A DNA stretch of 64,000 nucleotides from Paenibacillus sp. CAA11 (lineage in GTDB: Bacteria; Bacillota; Bacilli; Paenibacillales; Paenibacillaceae): NCBI RefSeq assembly GCF_003060825.1, contig NZ_CP028922.1, positions 3,620,001-3,684,000 on the forward strand, given 5' to 3'. The position numbers and the translations under genes were made by a program. This document shows positions 18,748 through 28,057 of this stretch, in pieces. The stretch's first letter is position 1. The number at the start of each line of letters is the position of its first letter. The notes below the pieces were generated by a model. That model saw only the letters and a program-made list of their open reading frames with translations. It searched no databases and had not been told where the DNA came from.

Positions 18748-19437
18748 TTACATGAACCCTTGCTCCTTCAAACTTACATATGTTCCGTCTCCGATAACCA
18801 AATGATCCAGCACATCAATCCCCACGATTTCTCCCGCTTCACAAAGTCTGCGAGTAATCTGAATATCCTCCTGGCTTGGAGTAGGGTCTCCGCTCGGATG
18901 GTTATGAGCGCAAATGACAGCTGCACTGCTGGACTTAATCGCTGCCCGGAACACCTCTCTAGGATGAACAATCGAAGCGTTCAAGCTCCCGATCGATAAT
19001 GTCTCTTGAGCAATAACATGGTTCTTAGTATTTAGAAACAAGCAAACAAAATGCTCTTTCTGTAGATATCTTAGCTGCTCCATAAGGATGTCTGCAGCAT
19101 CTCTCGGACTTCGAATGACAGTGGCTTCTGTAGGTGCCGAACGCGCCAGACGGCGTCCGAGCTCTATGCCGGCCTGAAGCTGAATCGCCTTGGCCTCGCC
19201 GATGCCCTTCGTTTGCATTAACTCGCTCACACTAAAATCGACGATATTCCGAATACCGCCGCTTCGTGCTAAAAGCCTGTTGGCAACGTGAACGGCTGAT
19301 TCATGCCGCGTTCCCGTTCTGAGCAATATAGCCAGTAATTCTGCATGGCTAAGCGCACCCGCACCATACCGCATCATGCGTTCTCTTGGACGTTCTTCAT
19401 GGGGGATATCGCGCAGCAAATAAGATGGCGACTCCAT
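18748..19437 (-). CDS. radC: RadC family JAB/MPN domain protein
   Basis: The protein has 229 residues. An N-terminal helix-hairpin-helix segment (SELMQTKGIGEAKAIQLQAGIELGRR, about 68-95) is followed by the JAB metalloprotease-like domain with VICAHNHPSGDPTPSQED (His-x-His and Asp metal ligands, about 175-192). Its role in DNA repair is disputed. The position between maf and mreB is conserved across Bacillota. Confidence 0.95.
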   Translation of the reverse strand: MESPSYLLRDIPHEERPRERMMRYGAGALSHAELLAILLRTGTRHESAVHVANRLLARSGGIRNIVDFSVSELMQTKGIGEAKAIQLQAGIELGRRLARSAPTEATVIRSPRDAADILMEQLRYLQKEHFVCLFLNTKNHVIAQETLSIGSLNASIVHPREVFRAAIKSSSAAVICAHNHPSGDPTPSQEDIQITRRLCEAGEIVGIDVLDHLVIGDGTYVSLKEQGFM

Positions 19438-19565
19438 GTTTCATCCTCTTTTCACTAAAATCATAGCATGAGCTGATTGCTGCACAATCTTGGCTGTTAA
19501 GACTACGTTTAGCTCGTATAAAAAGTTACACATTTTGCAGTCAAACTTCGAGTCTTTCTGCAATA

Positions 19566-20183
19566 TTATGTTCCAGAATGCGTCAAAACATCATAGCCCA
19601 TGTCAAGAAGCATGTCTCCAAGCAGCGACAAAGGGAGTCCGACGACATTAAAGTAATCCCCTTCAATTTCGGTGATCAGCATAGCGCCTAATCCCTGAAT
19701 TGCATAGGCTCCAGCCTTGTCTAAACCCTCACCGCTTTGAGCATAAGCCAGCACTTGCGTTTCTGTCATTGATTTCATGCGAACCTTCGTACTGCGCCAG
19801 CGGGTTAAGACTTTACCGGACATTATATCTAAGCAGGAGACACCGGTAAATACGGTATGCTCTCTGCCTTGAAGACTGCGAATCATCGAAGCGGCCTCCT
19901 GCACATCCTTCGGTTTCCCGAGAATGTCACTATCTCGGACAACGACCGTATCGCTGCCGATAATGATCCCGTCTGTCTGGTGTGGAGCAAGCTTGCCCAG
20001 AACGGCCTTTGCTTTACGCTGCGCCAGCTCGGATACCACCTCTTGAGGGCTCCATTCAGCAGGCGTATCTTCATTCGCATCACTCGGAATGATGTCAAAT
20101 TCGATGCGCAGGCCAGCCAAGAGCTCCTGTCTTCGAGGAGAGGTAGAAGCAAGTATAATTGTTTTGCGACTGTTTTGTTCCAA
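19566..20183 (-). CDS. maf: Maf family nucleoside triphosphate pyrophosphatase
   Basis: The protein has 205 residues if translation starts at TTG 20183, which has GCAAAGGAG 8 nt upstream. A longer frame to ATG 20240 has only a weak site, and the extra residues do not look like Maf. The motifs LASTSPRRQELL (about 10-21), SDANEDTPAEW, GSDTVVVRDSDILGKP and AYAIQGLGAMLITEIEGDYFNVVGLP are present. Maf proteins hydrolyse dTTP/UTP or modified nucleotides and affect septum formation. Confidence 0.93.
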   Translation of the reverse strand: MEQNSRKTIILASTSPRRQELLAGLRIEFDIIPSDANEDTPAEWSPQEVVSELAQRKAKAVLGKLAPHQTDGIIIGSDTVVVRDSDILGKPKDVQEAASMIRSLQGREHTVFTGVSCLDIMSGKVLTRWRSTKVRMKSMTETQVLAYAQSGEGLDKAGAYAIQGLGAMLITEIEGDYFNVVGLPLSLLGDMLLDMGYDVLTHSGT

Positions 20184-20399
20184 GTTAATTGCTCCTTTGC
20201 CGAGAATGCCTTGGGCATGTTCAAGCCATCCATGAATCATTAGCCAACCTAGCTGTGGACTTTTAATCCTGATTAATTGTTAGGTAAAAAGGTTTGAAAC
20301 GATCAAATGCCAAAATAAAGGCCGCAGTCATAGCTCTTGCCATTCCTCGCCATTTTTTGACACCTCATTATTATAAGGTTAATTCAGCTTCAATACAAA

Positions 20400-20442
20400 C
20401 AGAAATGCGGCACGGGAAACTATTTCCTGTCCCCCGTACCGC
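20400..20442 (-). terminator. Probable terminator after the SPOR-domain gene
   Basis: A 10-bp stem with one mismatch (20407-20416 with 20433-20442) is followed on the minus strand by ATTTCTGTTTG. The T tract is poor. It lies about 60 nt beyond the stop at 20506. Confidence 0.5.
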
Positions 20443-20505
20443 CTAGGTTAACAATTACACCACCGTAAAGCCGTTTTAGCTTCCTATCTGGCAAATTTAG
20501 ATTCC

Positions 20506-21678
20506 TTATATCTCCAAGAATAGCTGCTGTTCTGCAAGCACAAAGCGCATAACGGACTCCTGTATTTCCCACAGGTGGGCCTTTGACCCATTCCTTTTAA
20601 ACTGCTCTAGCGCCTCCATGGAGCTATTCATCTCCTGCTCCAAAGCCTCGGCAAGAACGGCTGCACTCGCACCGAACTTCCCTCTGATCTCCGCTGCCTC
20701 TTCCGTAAAACGCTCATGGCTGGCAGCTATCTTTTGAAGCAGTTCCGGCGAAGGAGCTTCCGGTGAATTTCTCATAAGCAGAGATGAAGAGATGGCGCTG
20801 AGCTGGTCGATCAGTTCACTGCTATTCTTCATAAACTGCTCAAGCTGAGCTTCATCTCCTTGAAAAGAAACTCTCGCCTGCTCGGGTAATGTTACCTCAT
20901 GCAAAATCAGATTGACACCGTCAGCCTTCAGCTGACCGCTTAGCAGCTTCGCCTGTTCCCGATCGGTCGAAATCCCCGCATAAACACGCCTGGAATCTGT
21001 ACGATCCGGAGCTGCTGCAATACCGGCCGCCTGAAGCTCCTTCTGAGCCTGCTCTACTCCTTGCGGATTGCTGAACACCCCATACTGTAAAAAATAATAC
21101 GTTTGCTGGGGAAGCTGGACGGTTACTGAAGCTTCCTCGCTGATCCCGCCAAGCACAGGAACAGCCGCCTCCTTGTCTGCGGTTTGAGCAGACATGAAGC
21201 CCGGAAGAGGCAGCCCCACGTCTTGATTGAACAGGGAGAGGACAACGTATCCAAATAGGCACCCAGTGATGACTGCTCCCATAATCGAACCGGCAAGCTT
21301 CCAGCCGGAACCGCGGGTCGGAGGCTTGTAACGAAAGCCTTCATCCACTTTGCTCTCGAGCTCAGGATAAGTACCCAACTCCCAATCTCCAGAAGGAAGA
21401 GGCTCCTTGACAGACATACCCGCTGGCATTACGGCAATCCCCAGCCCTGCATGATTCTGAAAAGGGTCGCTCCAGTCCTCGTAGGGCAGCTGGACAGGGG
21501 ATTCTTGTCTTGGTGTAACGCGGATTATGTCATGCTCTACCTCCGAATCGTCCCCCCCGTCAACCGGAAGGGCTATTACAGCATCCGAATGGAAAGGAGG
21601 CTTTTCCTCATCAACAGAACGGCGCACTGGCTCAGCCGTGTCGAACCGGAAGGTCATCTTGGCTTTATTCACGAACAC
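20506..21678 (-). CDS. SPOR-domain membrane protein
   Basis: The protein has 390 residues with an acidic cytoplasmic N-terminus (about 1-125), one membrane helix (GSIMGAVITGCLFGYVVLSLF, about 130-150) and a SPOR-like domain (YYFLQYGVFSNPQGVEQAQKELQAAGIAAA, about 190-262) that would bind denuded peptidoglycan. A helical C-terminal domain follows. AAGGAG precedes two in-frame GTG codons (21678 and 21672), and the second has the better spacing. It may play a part at the septum or in sporulation; its place between maf and the helicase matches SpoIID/SpoIIB-type positional genes, but orthology is not shown. Confidence 0.7.
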   Translation of the reverse strand: MFVNKAKMTFRFDTAEPVRRSVDEEKPPFHSDAVIALPVDGGDDSEVEHDIIRVTPRQESPVQLPYEDWSDPFQNHAGLGIAVMPAGMSVKEPLPSGDWELGTYPELESKVDEGFRYKPPTRGSGWKLAGSIMGAVITGCLFGYVVLSLFNQDVGLPLPGFMSAQTADKEAAVPVLGGISEEASVTVQLPQQTYYFLQYGVFSNPQGVEQAQKELQAAGIAAAPDRTDSRRVYAGISTDREQAKLLSGQLKADGVNLILHEVTLPEQARVSFQGDEAQLEQFMKNSSELIDQLSAISSSLLMRNSPEAPSPELLQKIAASHERFTEEAAEIRGKFGASAAVLAEALEQEMNSSMEALEQFKRNGSKAHLWEIQESVMRFVLAEQQLFLEI

Positions 21679-21760
21679 ACTCTCCTTGTCCCTTTATATT
21701 CTTTTAATAGCGTATGAAGGGATTGTCCGAGATATGCCCGTAAGACCGTATGAAGTTGAG

Positions 21761-24700
21761 CTAGCCTTCAGGTGAGATCATTAAAAGATCACGAATGTCC
21801 TGCTCCGACCATACTGCAAGCTCTGATTCTTCCGCATCTATCACTTCATGAATCAGATTTCTCTTCCTTTGCTGGAGCTCAAGCATCTTGTCCTCAATCG
21901 TTCCTTGGGCAATCAGCCGAATAATCTGAACTGTCCGTTTCTGGCCAAGCCTGTGCGCGCGTCCGGCCGCCTGCTCTTCCACCGCAGGATTCCACCATAG
22001 ATCATACAGAACCACAGTGTCAGCTCCCGTTAAGTTAAGTCCTGTACCTCCTGCTTTCAATGAAATGAGGAAGATATCGTTCTCCCCATCGTTAAAGCGG
22101 CTGCATAGTTCTACTCGTTCCCGGGAGGGTGTCTGACCATCAAGATAGAAGGTCGGGATATTCCTTTGCGTCAGTTCTCCGCGGATCATTTGCAGCATTC
22201 CCGTGAATTGAGAGAAAATCAGCAGTCTTTTCCCGCTGGCCAGACACTCCTCTACAATCTCGCTCAATTGTTCCAGCTTGCCTGAGCTGCCTTGATAAGA
22301 GGCCTCGAACAGTGATGGGTGACAGCAAATTTGCCGCAGGCGCGTAATGCCAGCTAAAATCTTCATTCGGCTCTTCTGGAAGCCCTCGCTTTCCAGATCC
22401 TTGAGTGTCTGCTTTTTGAAGCTGCTCAAATAAGCCGCATACAGCTTCTTCTGCTCTGAAGTCAGCTCGGACTGACAAACCGTCTCGATTTTCTCCGGAA
22501 GTTCCCTGAGTACTTGGGATTTGAGCCGCCGCAAAATAAATGGGCGGACGAGTCTCGCAAGTGTATCTCTCGGCATATCCTTGAACGCCTGTCTGCCGGT
22601 AAACAAGCCTGGAAAAATCACATCAAAAATAGACCACAGCTCATCAAGCGAGTTCTCAATGGGCGTACCTGTTAATGCAAAGCGTCTGCCGGCTTGGATT
22701 CTCTTTACCGACATCGCCGTCTGTGTTGTATGATTTTTAAAAGCCTGAGCCTCATCAAGAATCATGGTGCTAAATTTCATGTTATCGTAAATATCGCTGT
22801 CTCTTCGCAAGGCAGGATATGAGGTAATGATAACATCCGCCTCGGCTGCCGCTTGATGGGTACGCTCCTGCTTACTGCCTGCTGCAACTCTGACCTGCAG
22901 CTCGGGAGCAAACTTCTTAAATTCGTTCTCCCAGTTATAAACCAGTGATGCCGGAGCCACAATCAGCACAGGTAATCTCCCGTCACCTGAAATCTCCTCG
23001 GTTTCCTCCCATTCAGAGACGATATAAGCGATGCTTTGCAAGGTCTTCCCAAGTCCCATATCATCTGCCAGAATACCGCCAAACCTGTACCGGGCCAATG
23101 TCTTAAGCCAGCGAAATCCCCGCTTCTGATAATCGCGAAGCACAGACGCTAGCCGCGCAGGCACTTCTGCCTCGGTCATATCGGGGTCGCGAACCTGCTC
23201 CAGGAAGCGGCGCAGCGACCTGCCAAGCCGAGGACCTCCATCACCAGATTCGGTCAGGAGCAACGAGCGTACAAGCGGAAGCGTAATGCGACCATGGCCA
23301 ATATCGTTCTTGCTCACTCCAAGATCCTCCGCCATCCCGGCAAAGGTCTGAAATACTTTCCCCTCCAGGGAATAGAAGGCCCCGCTCTTCAAGCGATAGT
23401 ATTTTCTACGCTCCAAGACTGAAAGCAGAATTTTCCGAATTTCGGCCTCTCCAATGCCATCCATAGAGAAGGTGATCTCAAGCCAGTTCAGTGAAGCATC
23501 AGCATCGGCCAATGTCTCGAAGCCCCCCGAATCCGGGTATACCCAATCCCTTACCGCAGTCGTAGCAAAGACCTCCGCCTTTCCCTCTAGCTGTGGCAAA
23601 AGATGAAATAACACATTGTAAATTTGCTCTTCCTGGTCCGTTACCCAAGCTGTCCCTCGAATCGGCAGCTTCAGCTCCTCAATGACGTTCAATACGTACT
23701 TCTCTCTGTCCATCTCGCGGATTAAGATTGAGGAATCTTGATTCTCCAGCTGCCGCTCTTGTGCCTCCAATGGAAGAATGATGATTCCGTCATAATGAAA
23801 TTCCAACTTTAAGATCAATTCTTCATCCAGCCGATCCAGAAACAATTTGGCCGCAAGCTTAGGGCTAAGAATGCGGCTTTGTATTTCGGGGTCAAGACGC
23901 ACCTGACCCAGAGCTCTAAGCTTGGGCAGCGCTTGCCTAATGAATTCATCCAGCTGTTGTGCGGCCATACTGAGCCTGCCGTCTAAGCCCCCGCGGTAGA
24001 TCGTATCCTTTATTTCCGACAGCAGCTCTAATTGGCTCTGCTCCATCCTGAAGACGGTTCCCCTGGATATAGCACAACCATACTTGGGCATCAGAATCGT
24101 CTCTTCCAGTCCTTGAATCTGCAGGTAAAAATATGCATCCTGCCGCCCTAATTCATAAGAAACAGGCGGCGTTCCCTCGTATAAGGCAAGGCTTGCCGTA
24201 AAACCGCCCGGCTGTTCAATGGTTGCTCCAGCTGCAATTAAAGCAGGAAGCAGCTCGCCCCATGCCAGCGGAGGAATCGTCAGATATTTTTGCAGCCCCG
24301 AGCTACGCGAACCGGTCCTTAAGTTTCCGTCAGCCGCATAAATCTGCTCACTGGATAACACGCGGCATAACTGCTCTAGAACCTTCCTATCCTCAGGACC
24401 AAAGGTGTGCAGAGCAGGGTCATATTGAAACCGGGAGGAGAAAGGCAGGGCTCTCCCCTTCTCAGCATGCTCAAGAAATAGACGGATGTCTTGAACAACA
24501 TAAGTCCGCTTGAGTCCTACCTTCACGGATACTGTGATTTTAGGGTTTGCATCGGAGTACAGCCCTTCCTCGACCGTACAAATCCATTCCACTTGCAACT
24601 TTTCTTGCCCGGTTTGCACATATACCCTCTCCCTTAAGGGCGGGCCTCCTGAACGCTTCGCTCCTTCAAATAGCCGGATCAATTCGTTCGCGGTACGTTC

Positions 24701-25066
24701 CTCCCTAGCGGAAAGCGGGTTCCCTTGATAGTGGGAATGACTTTCTGAAATGGAAAAGGTGCCTCTGACTCCTGAAATGCTAGGCTCCGGCTTCTCGTGA
24801 ATCGCGATTAAAACTGCTGCGATATGCTCACAATACTGAAACTGCGCATGGTAAGCCGGACATTCGCATACAGCTTCCGGATGTCCTCCCTGATCAAGCT
24901 TCACTGTGACCCGGTAGCTTCTGCTTCCCTGAACAACCGCCTCATAATGGTTCGACATGTTCATGCTTAGATCCATGACCCGTCCTTGTCTGAAGTATTC
25001 CTTCCCAACTTTGAACGATTCCGTACCGCAAAGCGCCTCCACCGTCCATAATGAATATAATTCCAT
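21761..25066 (-). CDS. SNF2-family helicase with SWIM zinc finger
   Basis: The protein has 1101 residues. A SWIM zinc finger lies near the N-terminus (CECPAYHAQFQYCEH, about 67-81, CxCx(n)CxH). A long SNF2 helicase-associated region follows. The C-terminal third is a two-lobe SNF2 ATPase: LADDMGLGKTLQSIAYI (Walker A), ILDEAQAFKNH (DEAQ box), FALTGTPIENSLDELWSIFD, then FSQFTGMLQMIRGEL, SLKAGGTGLNLT and QAAGRAHRLGQ (motifs IV-VI). This is the common Bacillota HepA/YwqA-type remodeller. The DNA transaction it serves is unknown. Confidence 0.9.
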   Translation of the reverse strand: MELYSLWTVEALCGTESFKVGKEYFRQGRVMDLSMNMSNHYEAVVQGSRSYRVTVKLDQGGHPEAVCECPAYHAQFQYCEHIAAVLIAIHEKPEPSISGVRGTFSISESHSHYQGNPLSAREERTANELIRLFEGAKRSGGPPLRERVYVQTGQEKLQVEWICTVEEGLYSDANPKITVSVKVGLKRTYVVQDIRLFLEHAEKGRALPFSSRFQYDPALHTFGPEDRKVLEQLCRVLSSEQIYAADGNLRTGSRSSGLQKYLTIPPLAWGELLPALIAAGATIEQPGGFTASLALYEGTPPVSYELGRQDAYFYLQIQGLEETILMPKYGCAISRGTVFRMEQSQLELLSEIKDTIYRGGLDGRLSMAAQQLDEFIRQALPKLRALGQVRLDPEIQSRILSPKLAAKLFLDRLDEELILKLEFHYDGIIILPLEAQERQLENQDSSILIREMDREKYVLNVIEELKLPIRGTAWVTDQEEQIYNVLFHLLPQLEGKAEVFATTAVRDWVYPDSGGFETLADADASLNWLEITFSMDGIGEAEIRKILLSVLERRKYYRLKSGAFYSLEGKVFQTFAGMAEDLGVSKNDIGHGRITLPLVRSLLLTESGDGGPRLGRSLRRFLEQVRDPDMTEAEVPARLASVLRDYQKRGFRWLKTLARYRFGGILADDMGLGKTLQSIAYIVSEWEETEEISGDGRLPVLIVAPASLVYNWENEFKKFAPELQVRVAAGSKQERTHQAAAEADVIITSYPALRRDSDIYDNMKFSTMILDEAQAFKNHTTQTAMSVKRIQAGRRFALTGTPIENSLDELWSIFDVIFPGLFTGRQAFKDMPRDTLARLVRPFILRRLKSQVLRELPEKIETVCQSELTSEQKKLYAAYLSSFKKQTLKDLESEGFQKSRMKILAGITRLRQICCHPSLFEASYQGSSGKLEQLSEIVEECLASGKRLLIFSQFTGMLQMIRGELTQRNIPTFYLDGQTPSRERVELCSRFNDGENDIFLISLKAGGTGLNLTGADTVVLYDLWWNPAVEEQAAGRAHRLGQKRTVQIIRLIAQGTIEDKMLELQQRKRNLIHEVIDAEESELAVWSEQDIRDLLMISPEG

Positions 25067-25140
25067 GACTTCTGTCCCTTCGCCCTCGGCTTTACTTATC
25101 CCATTATCTTATCATAAGTACATAGGGTTTAATCGCAGAT

Positions 25141-25178
25141 AAAAAAGCAAAAGAGAACCGCTATAGCCGCGGCTCTCT
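25141..25178 (-). terminator. Rho-independent terminator of folC-murC
   Basis: A 10-bp stem (AGAGAACCGC 25152-25161 with GCGGCTCTCT 25169-25178) is followed on the minus strand by TTTTGCTTTTTT. It lies 27 nt after the murC stop. Confidence 0.85.
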
Positions 25179-25204
25179 CTATGATAAATCTTATTTCTTT
25201 TGGA

Positions 25205-26587
25205 CTAACGAATTCGTTTGGCCAGCGTATCGCCAACCTTCCAAATATCTCCCGCCCCCATGGTCAGAACCATATCGCCTGGCTTCAGGCGATTCTCAAG
25301 ATCTTCGATCACTTCTTGCTTAGTTGGAATATACCTAGCAGCCGGATTGCTATTCTCTTTAATCAACTCAACCAGCTTGGAAGAATGAATTCCCTCAATT
25401 TGCTTCTCTCCTGCCGGAGAATAAATATCCGTAATAATAACTTCGTCTGCATCCCCGAAGGCGCGGCTGAACGCGTCCAGCAAGAAAAAGGTTCGTGTAT
25501 AGCGCTGAGGCTGGAATACAGCGATAATCCTTTTCCCTGTTGCCTTAGCCGCTACAATCGTCGCCTGAATCTCAGTAGGATGATGTGCATAATCATCAAT
25601 AATCAGGATGTCCCGTGCTTCTCCAAGCACCTGGAATCTTCTCTTGGCACCATGGAATTGAGAAATAGCCCCAGCAATTTGCTCAAATGGAATTTCAGCT
25701 TCCAAACACACAATTACAGTCGCCATTGCATTATATACATTGTGCATTCCCGGTACGGAGAGCTCGATCGTTCCAAGGGATTTTCCAGCATGATTCATGG
25801 TAAAGGAGACCCGACGATCTCCAAGCACAATATTGCTGGCGGTATAATCACAGGCTTGCTCGATTCCATAGGTAACCACATTCCGGTTCACCTTAGGCAG
25901 CAGCTCACGCACTATAGCGTCATCCCCGCAAACCACGGCCTTTCCATCTGGCTTTACCTGATTCAGGAATTGTACATAAGCTTCCTTCAGACGCTCGAAA
26001 TTTCCGTCGTAATTCTCCAGATGGTCAGCCTCAATGTTCGTCACGACCGCTAAGGCCGGATGATATTGCAAGAATGAGCCATCACTCTCATCCGCCTCAG
26101 CAACGACATACTTGCCTTGTCCCGCTTTGGCATTGGTTCCGATATTCATAATCTCGCCACCAATGATATAGGTCGGATCCGTTCCGGTCTCTTCCATAAC
26201 AAGAGCAATCATCGAGGAGGTTGTGGTCTTACCGTGTGCTCCTGCTACAGCGACGCCGCTTCGCTCGTTCAGAAGTCTTGCAAGCATTTGAGAGCGGTGC
26301 AGCACAGGAATGCCCTGCGCCTGCGCTTCAACCCGCTCCACATTATCTTTAGGCAGTGCAGTAGAGTAGACAACCAGGTCTGCTCCATGCACTTGCTCTG
26401 CGGTATGTCCAATATATATCTTGGCGCCCTTGGCCGCCAGCTTCTCTGTTAATTCCTGCGAGGCTACATCCGAACCCGTTACAGTATAGCCCATCTCCAA
26501 CATCACCCGGGCAATCGCGCTCATTCCATAACCGCCGATCCCGATGAAATGTACGTGTTCTAATGTTGTATTTGCCAATGTGTTCAC
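25205..26587 (-). CDS. murC: UDP-N-acetylmuramate-L-alanine ligase
   Basis: The enzyme (460 residues) adds the first amino acid of the peptidoglycan stem peptide. Motifs are [17 protein letters not shown] (UDP binding, N-terminus), [13 protein letters not shown] (ATP loop, about 113-125), [10 protein letters not shown], and [14 protein letters not shown] in the C-terminal domain. The start is GTG, overlapping the folC stop as GTGA. Confidence 0.97.
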   Translation of the reverse strand: MNTLANTTLEHVHFIGIGGYGMSAIARVMLEMGYTVTGSDVASQELTEKLAAKGAKIYIGHTAEQVHGADLVVYSTALPKDNVERVEAQAQGIPVLHRSQMLARLLNERSGVAVAGAHGKTTTSSMIALVMEETGTDPTYIIGGEIMNIGTNAKAGQGKYVVAEADESDGSFLQYHPALAVVTNIEADHLENYDGNFERLKEAYVQFLNQVKPDGKAVVCGDDAIVRELLPKVNRNVVTYGIEQACDYTASNIVLGDRRVSFTMNHAGKSLGTIELSVPGMHNVYNAMATVIVCLEAEIPFEQIAGAISQFHGAKRRFQVLGEARDILIIDDYAHHPTEIQATIVAAKATGKRIIAVFQPQRYTRTFFLLDAFSRAFGDADEVIITDIYSPAGEKQIEGIHSSKLVELIKENSNPAARYIPTKQEVIEDLENRLKPGDMVLTMGAGDIWKVGDTLAKRIR

Positions 26588-27957
26588 CAGCCTTTTTCAG
26601 AATCGGTTTGATGTAATAGAGCAGCGCGCACGTCGGATATTAAATAGAGCGTGCCCGACACCACTCCAAGGTCTTCTTGTGTAGTCCGTAACCGAAGAAG
26701 CTCCAAAGCTTCTCTCCAGTCCGGCTCCACAATGAGTTCCAGAGTCGGCTTCGCCTTGGCTTCCCGCAGCTGCTGAACCAGCTCAGCCAAAGCCTCGGCG
26801 TCCATCTTACGACGGAAATCCGGCTCTGTTACAATAAGCGTATCCACTATTGGTAATATATGCTCCAGATATGCTCGATGATGCTTATTAGATAACATTC
26901 CCATCATCAAATTCAAATGACGGTAACGGTAAATCTCTGGAATGGAGCGAGCAAGCGTCTCTGCTCCTTCAGGGTTATGCGCGCCATCAAGCACAACGCG
27001 CGGATGGTCCTGCACCAATTCCAGCCTGCCTGCCCAAGCAGCCCCTTTAAATCCGTTCAAAATATCTTCATCTTCAAATACAAAAGCCATGTACTGCCTC
27101 AAAATTTCAAGCACCATCATGGCGCCAGCGGCATTCTTGCACTGGTGCTCACCCTGCAGTGTAATTTCAATGGGGAGCTCGCGGAACGGCCCCTTGAACA
27201 GAAACTGCTGTCCTGCTCCGTTAAGGCCAGTCCGTTCATAACTGAATTCCTCACCCAGCAGGTATAGCGTAGAAGATTTCGCAGCAGCGGTCTGCTTGAA
27301 GACCTGAATGGCTTCCGGCTGCTCTGCACAGCTGACGACAGGAACACCCGGCTTGATGATTCCTGCTTTCTCACTAGCAATCTGCTCTATGGTATCGCCC
27401 AAAATATCCGTATGGTCCATGCCAATATTGGTAATCAGGCAAACGATCGGAGTAACTATATTCGTTACATCCATCCTTCCCCCGAGCCCAGTTTCCCATA
27501 CTACAACATCGGGGTAACATACCTCTGCATAGTAGAGGATAGCAAGCGCGGTGGATACCTCGAACATCGTTGGAGACCCCAGCTCTGTCCCTGTAATTTG
27601 CTCTACCAACGGGTATAGACGGTTAGACAGCCCTAGAAGCGTGTTCTCAGGGATGTCTTCCCCATTATATTGAAAACGGTTTGTAAACTTCGTAATATAC
27701 GGTGACGTAAACGTCCCTACCGAATACCCTCCGCGAAGCAGCGTACTCGTTAGAAAAGCGCAGGATGAGCCCTTTCCGTTCGTTCCCGCTACATGAATAA
27801 ACTTCAGCTTTCGATGCGGGTTGCCTAGCATCTCAAGCATTCGTTCAATGCGTTCTAGACCTGGGCGGATGCCAAACGGAATCAGTCCATTAATCCAGTC
27901 GACCGCTTCAGCATAGCTGCGCAGCGGCTGGGAATTACCTTCTTCGGTTGCCCCCAT
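26584..27957 (-). CDS. folC: Folylpolyglutamate synthase / dihydrofolate synthase
   Basis: The Mur-ligase-fold enzyme (457 residues) adds glutamate to dihydropteroate and folates. [19 protein letters not shown] is the ATP loop (about 54-72), and [33 protein letters not shown] and [19 protein letters not shown] are family signatures. AAAGGGTG precedes the ATG. It is downstream of valS, as in B. subtilis, and translationally coupled to murC. Confidence 0.96.
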   Translation of the reverse strand: MGATEEGNSQPLRSYAEAVDWINGLIPFGIRPGLERIERMLEMLGNPHRKLKFIHVAGTNGKGSSCAFLTSTLLRGGYSVGTFTSPYITKFTNRFQYNGEDIPENTLLGLSNRLYPLVEQITGTELGSPTMFEVSTALAILYYAEVCYPDVVVWETGLGGRMDVTNIVTPIVCLITNIGMDHTDILGDTIEQIASEKAGIIKPGVPVVSCAEQPEAIQVFKQTAAAKSSTLYLLGEEFSYERTGLNGAGQQFLFKGPFRELPIEITLQGEHQCKNAAGAMMVLEILRQYMAFVFEDEDILNGFKGAAWAGRLELVQDHPRVVLDGAHNPEGAETLARSIPEIYRYRHLNLMMGMLSNKHHRAYLEHILPIVDTLIVTEPDFRRKMDAEALAELVQQLREAKAKPTLELIVEPDWREALELLRLRTTQEDLGVVSGTLYLISDVRAALLHQTDSEKGW

Positions 27958-28057
27958 GATATATCACCCTTTTTCCCGTCCCTCCAGCTAAGCTAATTCT
28001 ATCCTAGTAGAAGCCTCAGCCCGAGGGACGCTTCTCTCATCTACAGTTATTGTAGTT

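Noticed and set aside
25181-26053. 290-codon plus-strand open frame opposite murC
   Set aside because: Shadow of murC; the opposite strand carries all MurC motifs in one frame.
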